From NCBI GenBank assembly GCA_032358255.1, contig JAULBX010028349.1, forward strand, positions 1 through 30,190: a stretch of DNA of 30,190 nucleotides, read 5' to 3'. The notes beneath the pieces were generated by a model, which worked only from the letters and a program-made list of their open reading frames with translations, was not told the origin of the DNA and searched no databases. Source of the DNA: Heterotrichella gracilis (lineage: Eukaryota > Sar > Xanthophyceae > Tribonematales > Xanthonemataceae). The first letter of the stretch is position 1, and the number at the start of each line of letters is the position of its first letter. Below, in pieces: positions 1 to 10,849 of the stretch. The position numbers and the translations under genes are program-made.

Positions 1-362
1 TTGTCTGTGTTTTTCAACATTGCTGGTTGTGGTTTGCCGCCGTGTGTGGGGGCGTTCTGTTTCTTTCTTTCTTTCTACACGCTGTCAGGTTGAGTACTAC
101 TAGCAGCATGCCGCTGCACAAAAAAATGCCCTTATTGAAAATGGCCCCGCTGGCTTGATTGGTTTCAGCCGCTGGCACCGACCCCCAAGCCAGTATGTGG
201 ACGCTCCAGCTGGGTTGCAGCCTACAGCCAATTGGTGCATAATACAGTAGGAAAAATACAAAACCATAATGTACAGCTGGTGCCCTGCTGGCATTTCGAA
301 GAGCTCAAGGTGTGGACAATCCCCATGCCCACTGCGGCCTTTTCCACGGTGGCCTGCCAGCA
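1..362. other. 3' flank of the F-box/LRR gene, no gene seen
   Basis: This is the downstream flank of the minus-strand F-box gene and probably holds its 3' UTR. A short TTTC microsatellite lies at about 59-76. No open frame here resembles a known protein, and I saw no TGTAA-type polyadenylation signal on the minus strand. Confidence 0.5.
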
Positions 363-2934
363 TCAGTAAAAGTTGAAGTAGGCCTTGTCCTTGAACCAGT
401 CTGCGGCTGCGGGGTCAAAGCGCGTCTCCTTGATCCACTCCATCCCCAGGGGGTGCTGCGCCTGCGCCCCCATCCCCAACCCCTCATCCACGTCTGCCAG
501 CACCACCCCCGTGGGCATGGGCGAGCGGGTGGTGCCCGTGTCAATGCAGGGGTAGCTGCAAGAGGAGAATGACAATAAATTACCATGGGAAGGAGAATAT
601 GGATTAGAATAGGAAAGGATATGGATTCCCACCACGCTCGCACCCGCGACGCACTAAAAAGTAGCATAGCCATACACGCTGGGACAGGGCCTTCGTTGCA
701 GCACAGGTGTGAAGAGCATGCGCGCCCATATGCAGGACAGCCTGGTGCACAAAATGGAGCACACATAATTCCAAAGATGAAAACAAATTTCACAATCACC
801 TGCGTGGGGAGGTGGGGTCCCACTGCACCTCGCCCGGCCCCCGCGTCTGGCACACCACCCCGCCTGTCTTGGCCATCAGCTGGCGGAAGGCGGGCTCGTC
901 TGTTTCAAACACCAGGTTGCGCAGCGTGGTTGATATGCGCATGGTGAGGCGGTGCAGGCTGGGCAGGGACAGCAGGGCGTCCACGCCATCGCGGCTCAGC
1001 TGCGGGGTGGGTGGATGGGGGTGGGGTTAAGGGGTGGGTGAGGACAGGGCAGAGGTTGGAATTTGCAATGTGAAGTGGATAATGGGGGTGTGGGTGCATG
1101 AGGATGCCCTGGTTTGGGCCAGCGGTGTTTTTTTAATTAATCAATGATATGAAACTAATGCAATTAATAATTTGCATATCAATGCAAAGTGAGGTCAGTG
1201 TAGGTTTTAGGGTTTAGGCATTACCTGTGAGGATGTGACCAGCTCCTGGAGGTTGGTGAGCGAGGTGAGGTTGGTGGGGAAGCGGTAGTTCAGCGCAGCG
1301 TGGGTGAGGCTGCTGGGCAGGTGCTGCACAGCACACACACAAAACCACGTTGGTGCATTTCGAGGGTGATGGCGCAGGCAGGTCCAAGGTGGTGCACTGG
1401 AGCGCACAAGGTGCAGCCTCAAGCATGACCTCCACAGCAGACAACAACGCCCTTGAGCAACTTCAGCACATGCCGCCCAGCGCCAGCCTACTTAGGGATA
1501 AGGGTTTGAGGGTCCAGGGTTTAGGGCCCAAAGTTTTAAGGATACCTGCACGGCAAACACGAAGCCCGCGTGCGCGTCCTGCCTCAGCCAGCGCGCGTGC
1601 AGATAGTCCCCAAAGATGTGCGTCAGGCGCGAAAGCTGCCTGCCCTCTTTGAGCATGCACCCACCCAGCGCCAGCCTGCGCAACCGCGGCAGCGGGGCCA
1701 GCATGCTGCCATCCAGGTAGGGCACGGGTACTGATACCTCCCAGGGGCTCACCCCGTTCATGAGCACAAGCTCCTCCAGCTGCTGCAGCTCGGGGAGCAC
1801 GTCCTCGAGTACCAGCTGTTGCGCAAGGGAGGCCGTGGGTTGGTGGCATGGTGGTCGTTGCAGTACTGGCAGATCAGGGGGTTTGGTTGCAAGGTGGCGA
1901 TGGTGCAGTCTTGCTTACTGACTTGCAAGCAATGCATTCCCGCAGTACAGCCAGATTAGCAATGGTGCAGCGGATATGCAAAGGTGCGGTCCTGTCATGG
2001 GCTCACTGGCAGTTAAGGGGGTGCTTCATGGAGCGTGGTTGGTTGCGTACACCCTACAACCCCAACCCGTAGAAGGCCCTCACCTGGACGTCCAGCCGGT
2101 CCTGCCTGGTCTTTGACTTTGGCAGCAGCAGGCGAATGGCCAGGTACCTGCAGCTGGTCAGCTCAGGAAGCATGGTCAGCACCTCGTGGCTGCCCACGTC
2201 AAGCCTGCAGTGAAGAAGGGTCATCTCAAGGTAGGGGTTGGGGTTGGGTTTAGGGTTACGGTTTAGGATTTGCAATTTAGGGTTTGGGGTTCTGTACAAG
2301 GTAGAGAGTAGGGTTTAGGGTCTCCACTGGGCCATCGGGTTAAAGTCTCCCCCAATCTCATGGCTCCCCACGTCCAGCCTGCAGGGAGACCGGCACGCGT
2401 GACGCTCCTGGCCTGGCTATATTCAAACGAAACCCTAACCCCTAACCTGTGAAAGGACCCTCACCTGCACTGCGTCAGCTGGCCCAGGGGGAAGGCGCTG
2501 ATGACGCTGGTGTGGTAGCACTCGTGGCTCTCGGGCGGGCAGTCGGGGTTGCTCAGCAGCAGCGCGCACAGGTTTCTGAACGGGAGGGTGGCTATGGCAG
2601 AAACCCCAGTGCTTGAGCAGCGGCATGAGGCCAGACTGAGGGAGGTGATGCTGGGCAGCGAGGTCCCTAACAGGTGGAGATCCACGTCTGAGTGGCCGAT
2701 GTGGAGCTCCTGGAGGCCGTTGAGGCGGAGGGCGGTGGCCAGCTGCGGCTGCGCGACCACGGAGAGGCGGGAGGTGAGGTGGAGCTGGCGGACGGTGGCC
2801 CTGAACTGCCTGTTGACGGACAGCAGCACGGCCAGTTGCTCCAGGGCTGCGTCGGTGTCTCCCAGGGCCTGACAGATGATCCGGCTGAGGACCTCGGTAG
2901 GAAGGTTGGTGAGGGCGTCTTCCAGGGCGTCCAT
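363..2934 (-). CDS. F-box / leucine-rich-repeat protein, 6 exons
   Basis: Predicted 450-aa protein, probably a substrate-recognition subunit of an SCF-type ubiquitin ligase; that role is known for the family and its target is unknown. Exons on the minus strand: 2934-2465, 2204-2084, 1815-1546, 1323-1225, 999-800, 555-363 (TGA at 365-363). All junctions are GT-AG with consistent phases (2,0,0,0,2). The N-terminus, starting MDALEDALTNLPTEVLSRI, is a typical F-box helix start. Exons 1-5 carry leucine-rich-repeat-like segments such as LQELHIGHSDVDLHLLG, LEELVLMNG, LRRLALGGCML and LTNLQELV. The C-terminal tail (about residues 388-450) is not recognised. The ATG at 2934 is the only Met placed just before the F-box. 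Introns carry TTTAGGG-like tracts and a copy of the exon 2 start. It faces away from the channel gene, so the two may share the 0.9-kb spacer as promoter. The family call is good; the LRR count is not determined. Confidence 0.8.
1929..1961 (+). repeat. Dispersed repeat, copy 1 (GCATTCC...GCCAGATTAGCA)
   Basis: It reads GCAATGCATTCCCGCAGTA, then CAGCCAGATTAGCA. The same pair of words at the same spacing occurs near 10241 and 30129. Confidence 0.6.
2182..2384 (-). repeat. Copy of the F-box exon 2 start in intron 1, with telomere-like DNA
   Basis: The 5' edge of exon 2 and its acceptor (2182-2210) recur in degenerate form at about 2357-2384 inside intron 1. Both share the CCCACGTC(C/A)AGCCTGCAG core on the plus strand. 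The stretch between them (2235-2330) is full of variants of TTTAGGG. Confidence 0.65.
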
Positions 2935-3829
2935 TTGGGAGGGGAAATGGGTGCTGGTCCCGTTTCAGGCGTGCATGGGACATTGTCCATATGCATGCAT
3001 GTTGGCGGGTGACTTTTTAAACCCCTGACGAGGCTGGCAAAGGTTGTGGAAGAAGCAAAAGCAAATTTAGTTCGAAATCTGGTGCTTTAACAAGGTTTCA
3101 GCTGTTTCGTACTGCAGCTGCTTTAGACACACTTGGTGACGGTCGTGTGGAAAGACACCCAGAGCATGTGGTGGTTCCCTGGCTATGTAAACAAAGCAAA
3201 CGTTATACTGCACTTCTGAAGTTGGTTTACTGTAAGGTTGTTGCATTGGTCTTTGCAGGGAAGCATGGGGTCGTTTGCGTACTATGCCTATTATGTGCAG
3301 ACCCCTTCTACACTGCTTCCACACCAGACCGCAGTGCCTTCCCTGCTTCACCACTCTTTGCAGTGGTGTCGTGTAATATTCGACCGTGCACATACGCCTA
3401 GGCGTGCAATACAACCTTGCACACCAATTTTAGTCTCGTCGTACATTCCGTACGTGCAGTAGTTTCTCTACGGTGAAAGAGAAAAACTGCAAAAGATGCA
3501 TGCACCCATCTTGATGCATGCACCATCTTTATTGCATGCAACCTTCCGCTTGTGCGCTCTTCTCGATTGATAGGTACAAAACTAGTTAGCGGCAAGTGGG
3601 TAACCTAGTGCCTTCTTTCTCCACTGGTTAACCAGCACGGCTGAGTTCACATACTGGTGGTTTAGGGTTGTGGACCTTGTGCCGAAGCCGAACCCTGATG
3701 TCAACAGCTAGCTCACAGCTAGCTTACCCTAATGCAGCACAGTCACATACCCGGTTGCCCAGAGTTGTAGCCTAGATACCGACTCCAGCAACGCCCCTCC
3801 CACGGTCTAAATCGACACTAGGTGCCAAT
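2935..3829. other. Divergent spacer between the F-box and channel genes
   Basis: No gene is supported here. It must hold the 5' regions of both flanking genes, but no clear TATA box was seen at a sensible distance from either ATG. A short repeated motif (TGCATGCA plus CCATCTT) lies at about 3496-3540. Open frames on both strands are short and unlike known proteins. Confidence 0.5.
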
Positions 3830-6800
3830 ATGGCCAGCCCATGTTCAGCACCAATAGCCCTCCAGCCCACCCTACTACAAAGGCACCGCGCCACCCACGC
3901 CCTAGCCCGTACCCCCCACACCAGACATATACCCAGCTGCATAACGCGCACACCCTACCCACTGCTGCGCACAACCGCAGCCACTTGGCCACTCAGCAGC
4001 TCACACTTGCGAAACCATGCCCAGCTGAAGCAGCTGCGCCAGGTGGCTGTGCGCGGTGCAGCGAGCGGTGTGGCAGACAGTGACGATGGCGACTACCCGC
4101 AAGTGGAGTCCCAGAACCCCGCTGCCGCGTGGCTGCCCTACAAGGAGGCGTCCAAGGTGCGCCGCTCTAGAACCCAACACACTTAACCCTAACCCGTAAA
4201 CCCTAGACCCTAGACGGTACAAAGAGCAGTTCAAGGTGAGCCGCTTCCTGACCCTAAACCCTGAACCCTTAATCCTAGCAGCAGCAGTGCAAGGTGAGAC
4301 GCTCCCCCTACCTGCCAGGACCCTTAGTAGGGTTTTGAGGAAGGGTTTTGGCGCGGTGCGTGTACCCTGGTCTGGCCAGGGCCATCTATGCCGGCACTTG
4401 TTCAGGCAGTGCAGGTGTTAGGTGTATCAAGGTACATGGCAGCATCATTTGCAGTGCAGGAATATCCGTCGGCTCCTTGATGTTGGTATACACTACCTGG
4501 TGGTAGAGAGCAAAGCCTGCTTCCACATGTGCATCTGGCATCACATGAAGCAGGTTCCAAAGGGGTTTATCTTTGGACCCGCCCTGCAGAGCAAGCGTCC
4601 CCCGCAGCTGCCCAATATCGGTATATCCTACCTAGGTAGAAAGCTCAACTTGCTTGCACGTACGCAACTGGCATCAGGTGAACCAGTCTCCAACGGTGTT
4701 TCTTGGTCTGCAGATCAAGCGCCTCCCGCAGCTAGCCAACCTCCACGAGGTGGGGCACCTGTGGGGCAGCATCGGGCGCTGGGCACGCGGGGCATCCCAC
4801 GCAGCAGCCATAGCCCTGTCAGCCGTCCAGTACCACCTGCAGCAGCTTGCCATCGGCAGCATTTGGAGCAAGCTGCTGGCGCTGTTTCTGTCGGGTGTGC
4901 CGCTGGTGGTGGCGGGGGGGTTGGCCTACAGCGCCGCCTCGGGGCGGCCGCTGCAGGATGGGCTGCTGAATGCGTATGCAGCCCTGTACAAGGTGCCAGG
5001 TGGGTGTCGTCTTCTTGGCAGGGTAGTGCAGTATGTATTTATGCCGCATTTGCAGCGTCCTGTGTGAGATTTTGTTGTGTAATACGGTAGCTGTCAGATG
5101 ACTGTGTTATGTCATGCGGTGCCTTTGGTTTGATGGACACGAGTAAGAATACCCATTCATCTAGACTTCAGTGCACTGGTCAATGCAATTGGTCACCCTG
5201 TGTCTGAATGGCAGTCACTTGCTGTGTGCCCCATGCCTGCAGGCGCCACTGTGCTGGGTGAGGTGAACGCAGCCACTGTGGCTGTCATGAACCTGCTGTG
5301 GTTCATCGGCACATTCACATTTGCCATCGTGCTGGGTGCAATCGCGGATGAAATCTGGCAGAAAATGAGGGTATGAGGCTCTTTATTCCATGCAATGGTT
5401 TCTAGTCGTTTGAATAATTGTGTGAAAACAATTGGCCACAAAACCTGTCCTGCATGATGGCGGTGCAGCTGGCGCAAATTTAGCTGGATCACCACCCGTA
5501 GTATCATACATCTATACCATACCTACTTTGATTTTACTATTCATACTTACTGTCCGCATGCTATGGGCAGATGTTGCATGAGTACCCCTCTGAACTCACA
5601 CATCGGCAAAGGAATTTTTCATATATAATATAAATAAGTTGGATTTTATTCATTTAATCTGAATAAAAGGCAGATTATTCCATACTGCCTTTGACACCTG
5701 CAGGCCATCAGGAGCGGCAGCTACACGGTCCAAGCCGCAAACCACACAGTTATCCTCAACTGGACTGGGCAGACGCTGTCGCTGCTGAGGCAAATCGCAG
5801 TGGCCCGGAAGGAGCGCTCTGGAGCATTCCCAGAGTAGGTTGCGCACCTGACTGAACCACATACTCTGCTGGTGTAGCATGCTGGTGTAGCATGCTTGCT
5901 GCTGTGGCAATAGAATATAAAATATATACCCAAAAATGAACCAGGTTCTTCTCGCTGAGATAGCTTGCAATGCATTGAGTGTGGATCCAGCGTAATCCTG
6001 TGTTTCAGGCATGTGGTGGTCTCCTGGCCGAAATAGGTTCCAACCACTGCGTGGCATTGACATGAGGATCCGGCGTTGCTTGTGTGCTTCAGGCCTGTGG
6101 TGGTCCTGGCTGACAAGGACAAGCTGATGATGGATGACGAGGTGCGGGAGGTGCTGGAGGGCACTGGCCTGGAGTGGCAGACGCGGCAGGGCCTGCCCGC
6201 CTGTGTGAATGACCTGGCGCGTGTGGCGGCAGGCCAGGCACAGACTGTCATCATCCTGAGCAATGGGGATGGGGAGGTAAGTGATGCCACCTACATGGGA
6301 TGTGCCGCTACCAGGGTGGTGTGCGCATATCCTTACAAGGGTGTTAAGGACATGCATCTGGCATGGGTCAGTGTGCTCAGAGCAGTCAATGTTAGGCGAG
6401 TTCACAGCCTGCCAGTACCAGCTGTAGTACTATTTTATCGGCATTATAGTTGCATGGCAATGCCGAATCCAGTTGCATGGCATGGCATGGTACTGAGCAA
6501 CGCACAAAATGCCCATGCTTCCCATCATCTGATTTCGAAACATGGTGTGCCAGGACGCCGCCGAGCAGCACATGAGCGCGCTGATGGCCACGCAGGCCGC
6601 GCGCACCAAGACGCGCCCCTCGTCCTTCATGAAGCTAGTCCCCCAGAACATAGTGGTGCATGTCATGGTACTGAGCAACGCAGAAGATGGCTCGTGCTTC
6701 GCATGTCTGATTTTCTGAACTCCAAACGGGTGTGCAGGATGCGGCTGAGCAGCAGATGAGCGCGCTGATGGCCACGCAGGCCGCGCGCACCAAGACGCGC

Positions 6801-9800
6801 CCCTCGCCCTTCATGAAGCTTGTCCCCCAAAACATAGTGGTGCAGCTGCCCAGCGGGGTGAGGGACGACTCTGTGCTGCTGTCTGCGCAGGACCTCATGG
6901 CCAACTCCTCGCACAGGCTGCAGCTGACCCACATGGATGGGCGCAGGGACATGACCAACATCATCGCACAGAGCGCGTTCCAGGTGCGAGCAGGGACATG
7001 CTTGTATCAGGAAACCTCAGAAGGGAAGGGGAAGATAAAATACTGCTTTAGCAAAGTCCTATGTAGTGTCAGCCCACAGGTTGTATATGTGCAATTGGTC
7101 AACCATAGTGCTGCAGACTAGCAACCAACGCTCGAGAAAAAACTTAGCGGCATTTTGAGCGGTCTTGCGCCTTGTACCCCTTCTCGACCTTTATTAACCT
7201 GCACTTTCACCCTGCAGCCTGGCATCGCCAGCATCTACTGCTCTCTGGTGCAGCAGAACGTCAACAGCACCGAGTTCTACATCAAGGCAATGGAGAAGCT
7301 GGGGGGGCTGACCTTCAGGGACATCAGGCGCAGGTTCAACGATGCGGTGATCTGTGGCTACATCTCCGCAGCAGACGACGTGTTGCACCTGAACCCGCAG
7401 GATGGCGATGTGCTGGCTGCGGATGACCTGGTGGTGGCCCTGTCCATTGATTCAGGTGAAATGTGCAAATATGTGGGTTTAGGGTTTACACCATGGCACC
7501 CATCTACGATGTGCTGGCTGCAGATGACCTTGTGGTGGCCCTGTCCATTGATTCAGGTAAAATGTGTAAATGGGTTAGGGTTTAGGGTTTACACCGTTGC
7601 ACGCATCTACGATGTGCTGGCTGCAGATGACCTTGTGGTGGCTCTGTCCATTGATTCAAGTGAAATGTGCAAATGGGTTAGATGCATTTTCAGGGTTTAG
7701 GGTTTAGGGATTAGGGTTTGTGACAAAGTATGCTCCTCGTATTTTATGCATACAGTGGTGTATATTATGGATAATGTCCATTTTAAACCACTGGTGGACG
7801 TCTGGTCCTGCTGAGGTGCTCAAGGCTCTGGCAACCCTCTTTATGACTTGCATACGTCTCCCCTGGGGAAATGGTTCCTCTTGTCATTGAACACTAACAG
7901 GATGTTTTGCATGCAGCCCATGTGAAGACTTTGCACAACGGTGTTGCCCAAGCTTACGTGCCATACCAGCAAGGGTTTGCCCCCGGCAAGGTGGTTGACG
8001 ACAGCGCTGGCAAGAAGAAGGCTGCTGAGGGGACGGTGGAAGACCTAGCCAAGCCCAAGTCGATCATCATTGCTGGGTGGGGCGCGGACATCACGGAGCT
8101 TGCTGTGAGTGCTTCCAGGCAGGCCCCAAGGGGGAGCACAATCACCATCGTGTGCGAAGAACTCCCACCGGTGAGGATTTTGTGTGTAGCAACATTGATA
8201 TCCTGGCAAAGGTGACGACTATGCATGTTCAGTGCATTGCCTTTCATCGTTATCATGCTTCGAATGTGGGATCATTTATTGCTATCTTATGCAGCATGTC
8301 ATCCATTGCCAAATTGGAATGTTAGTCCCAACCACTGATCGTGCATGTTGCAGAATTTCCCCAAGGAAGCCATACAGAAGCTTGTCAAGCTGCGCCACAT
8401 CCACGGGCTGCCACAGAACATCAAGCGCCTGGAGAAGGCTGAAGTGGGGAAGGTGGATGCAGTCATCATCGGCTCATCCAGCTGCAAAGCCCCTCACGAG
8501 GTACGCGTACAGTATACCTCCAAACAGAATCAAACGTTATTGAATACTCGCTTTTTTATTACAAGTAATGACAACAAATACAGGGTACCTCTACTCACAG
8601 CGTTGCTGCAGTGTCCCTTGGCCTATGTCCGACCAACAGCTGTACATAACATTATACATTCCATTGCATTACATTGCATCACATTACATTACATTACAAG
8701 CTGCACCACCACCACCCCGCAGGCCGACACGCAGACCCTGGCCGTGATCACCACGCTCATCGCTCTGTTGGTCAAGGCCCAGCACCCGCCCAGGCACCCG
8801 GTGCACGTGGTGGGCACCATCCAGCGCCCCGACACCATCTCGGTGGCCAACTACCTGGTGTCCAGGCTGGGCAAAGGGGTGGTCACTGCGGAACTGATCC
8901 AGCCCGATGAGGTTGTGATCGGGCTGCTCACGCAGGTTGCGGCGGACCGGTCCCTGGGGCCGCTGCTCACCAGCTTCATCTACAACGTGGACGGTAAGAA
9001 ATTATATGAATGGGATTTACATCCGATCGTCACTTGGGTTGTCATCACTCTGGGTGATCATCACTCTGGGTGATCATCACTTTGGGTGGTCAGTCAATTG
9101 TGTTTGCTGCTCACCAGCTTCATCTACAATGTGGACGGTAGAGACAAGCGCAGCTGGCCACAGTTACATGCATCACAGCGGTACAGCCATGTTATCCCAT
9201 TGACTCTAATCTACTCTACTCTACTCTCCTCTTATTTGATCTAATTCACAGCCAGATTAGCTCATCTAATTCAATATGATCTAATATGATCTAATATAAT
9301 TCACCTTTGCACACCAGCAGCTCTGTGGTGGGAACATGGTTTACCTCTGACCACTCATCACTCTTGGTGGCCAGCCAAGTGCGATCGCTGCAGCATGCGT
9401 GCTTTCCCTGCAACGCTCCCCTTGCTGACCCATTTGTGTCCACCCTGCAGGCAGCAAGGTCTTCCTGCACAGCCCCTCGCGCTATGGCCTGGGTGACTCT
9501 GAGCAGCACTGCTTTGCTGAGGTGTCGGAGCGGGTCAGGGGAAAGAATGAGACTGCCCTAGGGTAAGGAGCATGGCCCAGGCGGCCTCATAACATGGATT
9601 ATGCTGGGCGTGGTTGTACCTTGCAGCTGTGTGTGACAACACATACGGCTGTTCACATGCCCTGGGCATTCCCATGTGTGCATTGAGCAGCACATGGTGC
9701 ATGCGCTGTAAAAGATGCTGTGGTAGGACCGCCTTGCTGTCAAAACCCTAAACCCTAAGCCCTAAACCCGCCTTGGTGTCAAAAGTGGTTGTCAGCATCT

Positions 9801-10849
9801 TGTCTTGATATCCTCTGCTCAAATGTAGTGACAGGACATAAGCTGCTTTCTGAATTGTGCCATGCTGCACAGTGGATGTGCACTGCAGGTATGACAACAA
9901 AAACCCATGAGTAAAATTCATTCTTTAGACTCCAATTTTTTAATCTAATAAAATGGTTATATGCATTTAATGAGGTTGATATCCATTGTGTGGCGCAGGT
10001 ACGTGACCTCTCAGGGTGCCGTGGTGCTTGCCCCCCCTGCCAGCGCTGAGCGCGCCTTCAAGGAGGGCGACAAGGTTGTGACGATAGGGGATGCAACCAA
10101 GTGGACGCTCAAGGACTGGTTCTTCGGGAAGGTGCTGGCGCGCGGCGTGGGGGCCTTACCCAATGGCAACGGGGCAAAGGTGGGTGGGGTGCATGCCAGC
10201 ATGCATATCAGCTATGCAGATGATGTGCTTGCTTGCTTGCTTACATGCGTTCCAGCAGTACAGCCAGATTAGCAGCCCGTCCTACATTGCTTTGTGCTAA
10301 CCAACCCTGCCCGGCACTGCTTATACCATCGCCGCACCAGATGTGATTATGAGTAGGCAATGAAGGGAAACTTTGCGGCATGCTTGTACCACGGAGTGTA
10401 TGTTAAATTTATGGCCGCCAATAAGACAGTTGATTGCTTCATTAGTTACACGCATTCCAGCAAGGAGTAATTGCATTGTGAATTGGTGGTTTGTGATTAC
10501 ATGAGCCACTCCACCTTACTACAAGCTACAAGTTCTTTGTTAGTTAGGAGGCGAGTATTCACTAACGAAGATGGCCCCCTGCTAGGCCTCTTACTGCAGC
10601 CAAATTGCAACCTGTGCTTGGTTGCAATTAAAATAAATCTTTTTGTTACAATATTTATTTGACAGTCAAGTTGCAAGCAAGCACCTGGATGTGTGGGTGC
10701 AGGTACAGGAGGCCCTTGCTGCACTGGATGGCGCCAGTAGCGCCAATGACCAGGCTGCGGTGGCTGCGGATTTGGGGATTGCACCGGAGATGCAAGGGCC
10801 TACCATCATCCCCACGGGGACCCCGGGACAGGCAACAGAGTCTGTGTAG
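3830..10849 (+). CDS. CASTOR/POLLUX-like ion channel with two RCK-like regions, 13 exons
   Basis: Predicted 883-aa cation channel. Exons: 3830-4156, 4714-4999, 5243-5370, 5704-5834, 6093-6276, 6738-6983, 7218-7455, 7917-8170, 8354-8500, 8723-8993, 9451-9562, 9999-10179, 10703-10849. Phases agree at all 12 junctions. Residues about 162-184 (LLALFLSGVPLVVAGGLAY) and 217-240 (VMNLLWFIGTFTFAIVLGAI) are TM segments flanking a pore-helix region. RCK1 starts near residue 258 (NHTVILNWTG, then VVVLADKD); RCK2 near 559 (SIIIAGWGADITELA). FYIK, GLTFRDI and the C-terminal GDKVV pattern match plant CASTOR/POLLUX. The pore loop reads LYKVPGATVLGE, not the ADSGNHAD filter of land-plant CASTOR. Exon 1 is S/T/R/H-rich and could be a plastid transit peptide, which would suit an envelope channel; this is inference. 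The N-terminal TM helices of land-plant members are not seen. Exons 1 and 13 are the weakest. Confidence 0.85.
4139..4303 (+). repeat. Three tandem copies of the channel exon 1 donor edge
   Basis: The exon 1 end with its donor (4139-4165, CCAAGGTGCGCCGC) recurs degenerately at 4218-4243 (TTCAAGGTGAGCCGC) and 4288-4303 (TGCAAGGTGAGACGC). CCCTAAA-like tracts separate the copies. Only the first continues the long open frame. Confidence 0.6.
4460..4760 (+). repeat. Duplicated acceptor region before channel exon 2
   Basis: The stretch before exon 2, running from the TGGCATCA motif through the acceptor to the exon start (about 4666-4740), has an earlier degenerate copy at about 4528-4615. Both carry a CTGCAG acceptor followed by (A/T)CAAGCG(T/C)C and CCGCAGCT. 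A TATACTACCT-like segment upstream is also doubled (4486 and 4622). Confidence 0.6.
5975..6110 (+). repeat. Duplicated acceptor edge before channel exon 5
   Basis: The acceptor and first bases of exon 5 (6085-6110, CTTCAGGCCTGTGGTGGTCCTGGC) have a decayed copy at about 6003-6032 (TTTCAGGCATGTGGTGGTCTCCTGGC). Both follow a GGATCC-containing stretch. The upstream copy drifts out of the conserved frame within a few codons. Confidence 0.6.
6486..6842 (+). repeat. 178-bp tandem duplication containing the start of channel exon 6
   Basis: Unit 1 is 6486-6663 and unit 2 runs from 6664 to about 6842; each begins CATGGTACTGAGCAACGCA. Each has intron sequence, an acceptor (GTGCCAG or GTGCAG) and about 105 bp of coding sequence starting DAAEQ. 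Unit 1 encodes DAAEQHMSALMATQAAR and then the same T-K-T-R-P stretch as unit 2, but it runs into the next unit with no good donor. The gene model uses unit 2. Confidence 0.85.
7406..7710 (+). repeat. Triplicated channel exon 7 donor edge with TTTAGGG tracts
   Basis: Three tandem units of 101-103 bp start at 7406, 7507 and 7610. Each has about 48 bp encoding DVLAADDLVVALSIDS, then a donor-like site (CAGGTGAAATG, CAGGTAAAATG, CAAGTGAAATG), then TTTAGGG-like sequence. The first copy is used in the model; the third has lost the consensus CAG|GT. Confidence 0.85.
8646..8700 (+). repeat. Short ATTACATTGC-type tandem repeat in channel intron 9
   Basis: Repeated CATTACATT and CATTGCAT words fill the end of this intron, about 20 bases before the exon 10 acceptor. 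Confidence 0.7.
8961..9146 (+). repeat. Duplicated channel exon 10 donor edge and CATCACT tandem repeat
   Basis: The last 33 bases of exon 10 and its donor (8961-9000) recur almost exactly at 9107-9146; the second copy has GTAGAG in place of GTAAGA. Between them, about 9025-9090, lie four units of roughly 16 bp of the form CATCACTCTGGGTGAT. Confidence 0.8.
9207..9300 (+). repeat. CTACT and GATCTAAT simple repeats in channel intron 10
   Basis: CTACT is repeated at about 9210-9227, followed by several copies of TGATCTAAT up to about 9298. A partial copy of the dispersed GCCAGATTAGC word sits at 9252-9262. Confidence 0.7.
10241..10275 (+). repeat. Dispersed repeat, copy 2
   Basis: It reads TTACATGCGTTCCAGCAGTA followed by CAGCCAGATTAGCAG, in the last channel intron. 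A half copy (AGTTACACGCATTCCAGCA) lies at about 10443-10461. Confidence 0.6.

Noticed and set aside
305..853. Minus-strand open frame of 182 codons
   Set aside because: It is in a different frame from the phased F-box exons 5 and 6 it overlaps, and it reads through the intron between them.
2435..2983. Minus-strand open frame of 182 codons over F-box exon 1
   Set aside because: It is an out-of-frame shadow of the F-box exon, Arg/Pro-rich as expected from GC-rich DNA.
4422..5090. Plus-strand open frame of 222 codons
   Set aside because: It reads through the intron and exon 2 of the channel in the wrong frame; the TM-bearing frame is the 4714-4999 exon.
5650..6405. Minus-strand frame of 251 codons
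   Set aside because: It is antisense to channel exons 4 and 5 and has no recognisable content.
9951..10702. Channel exon 13 starting earlier, at about 10671 (after TTTGACAG)
   Set aside because: That acceptor gives the wrong phase after exon 12; the acceptor at 10701-10702 keeps the frame, although its pyrimidine tract is poor.
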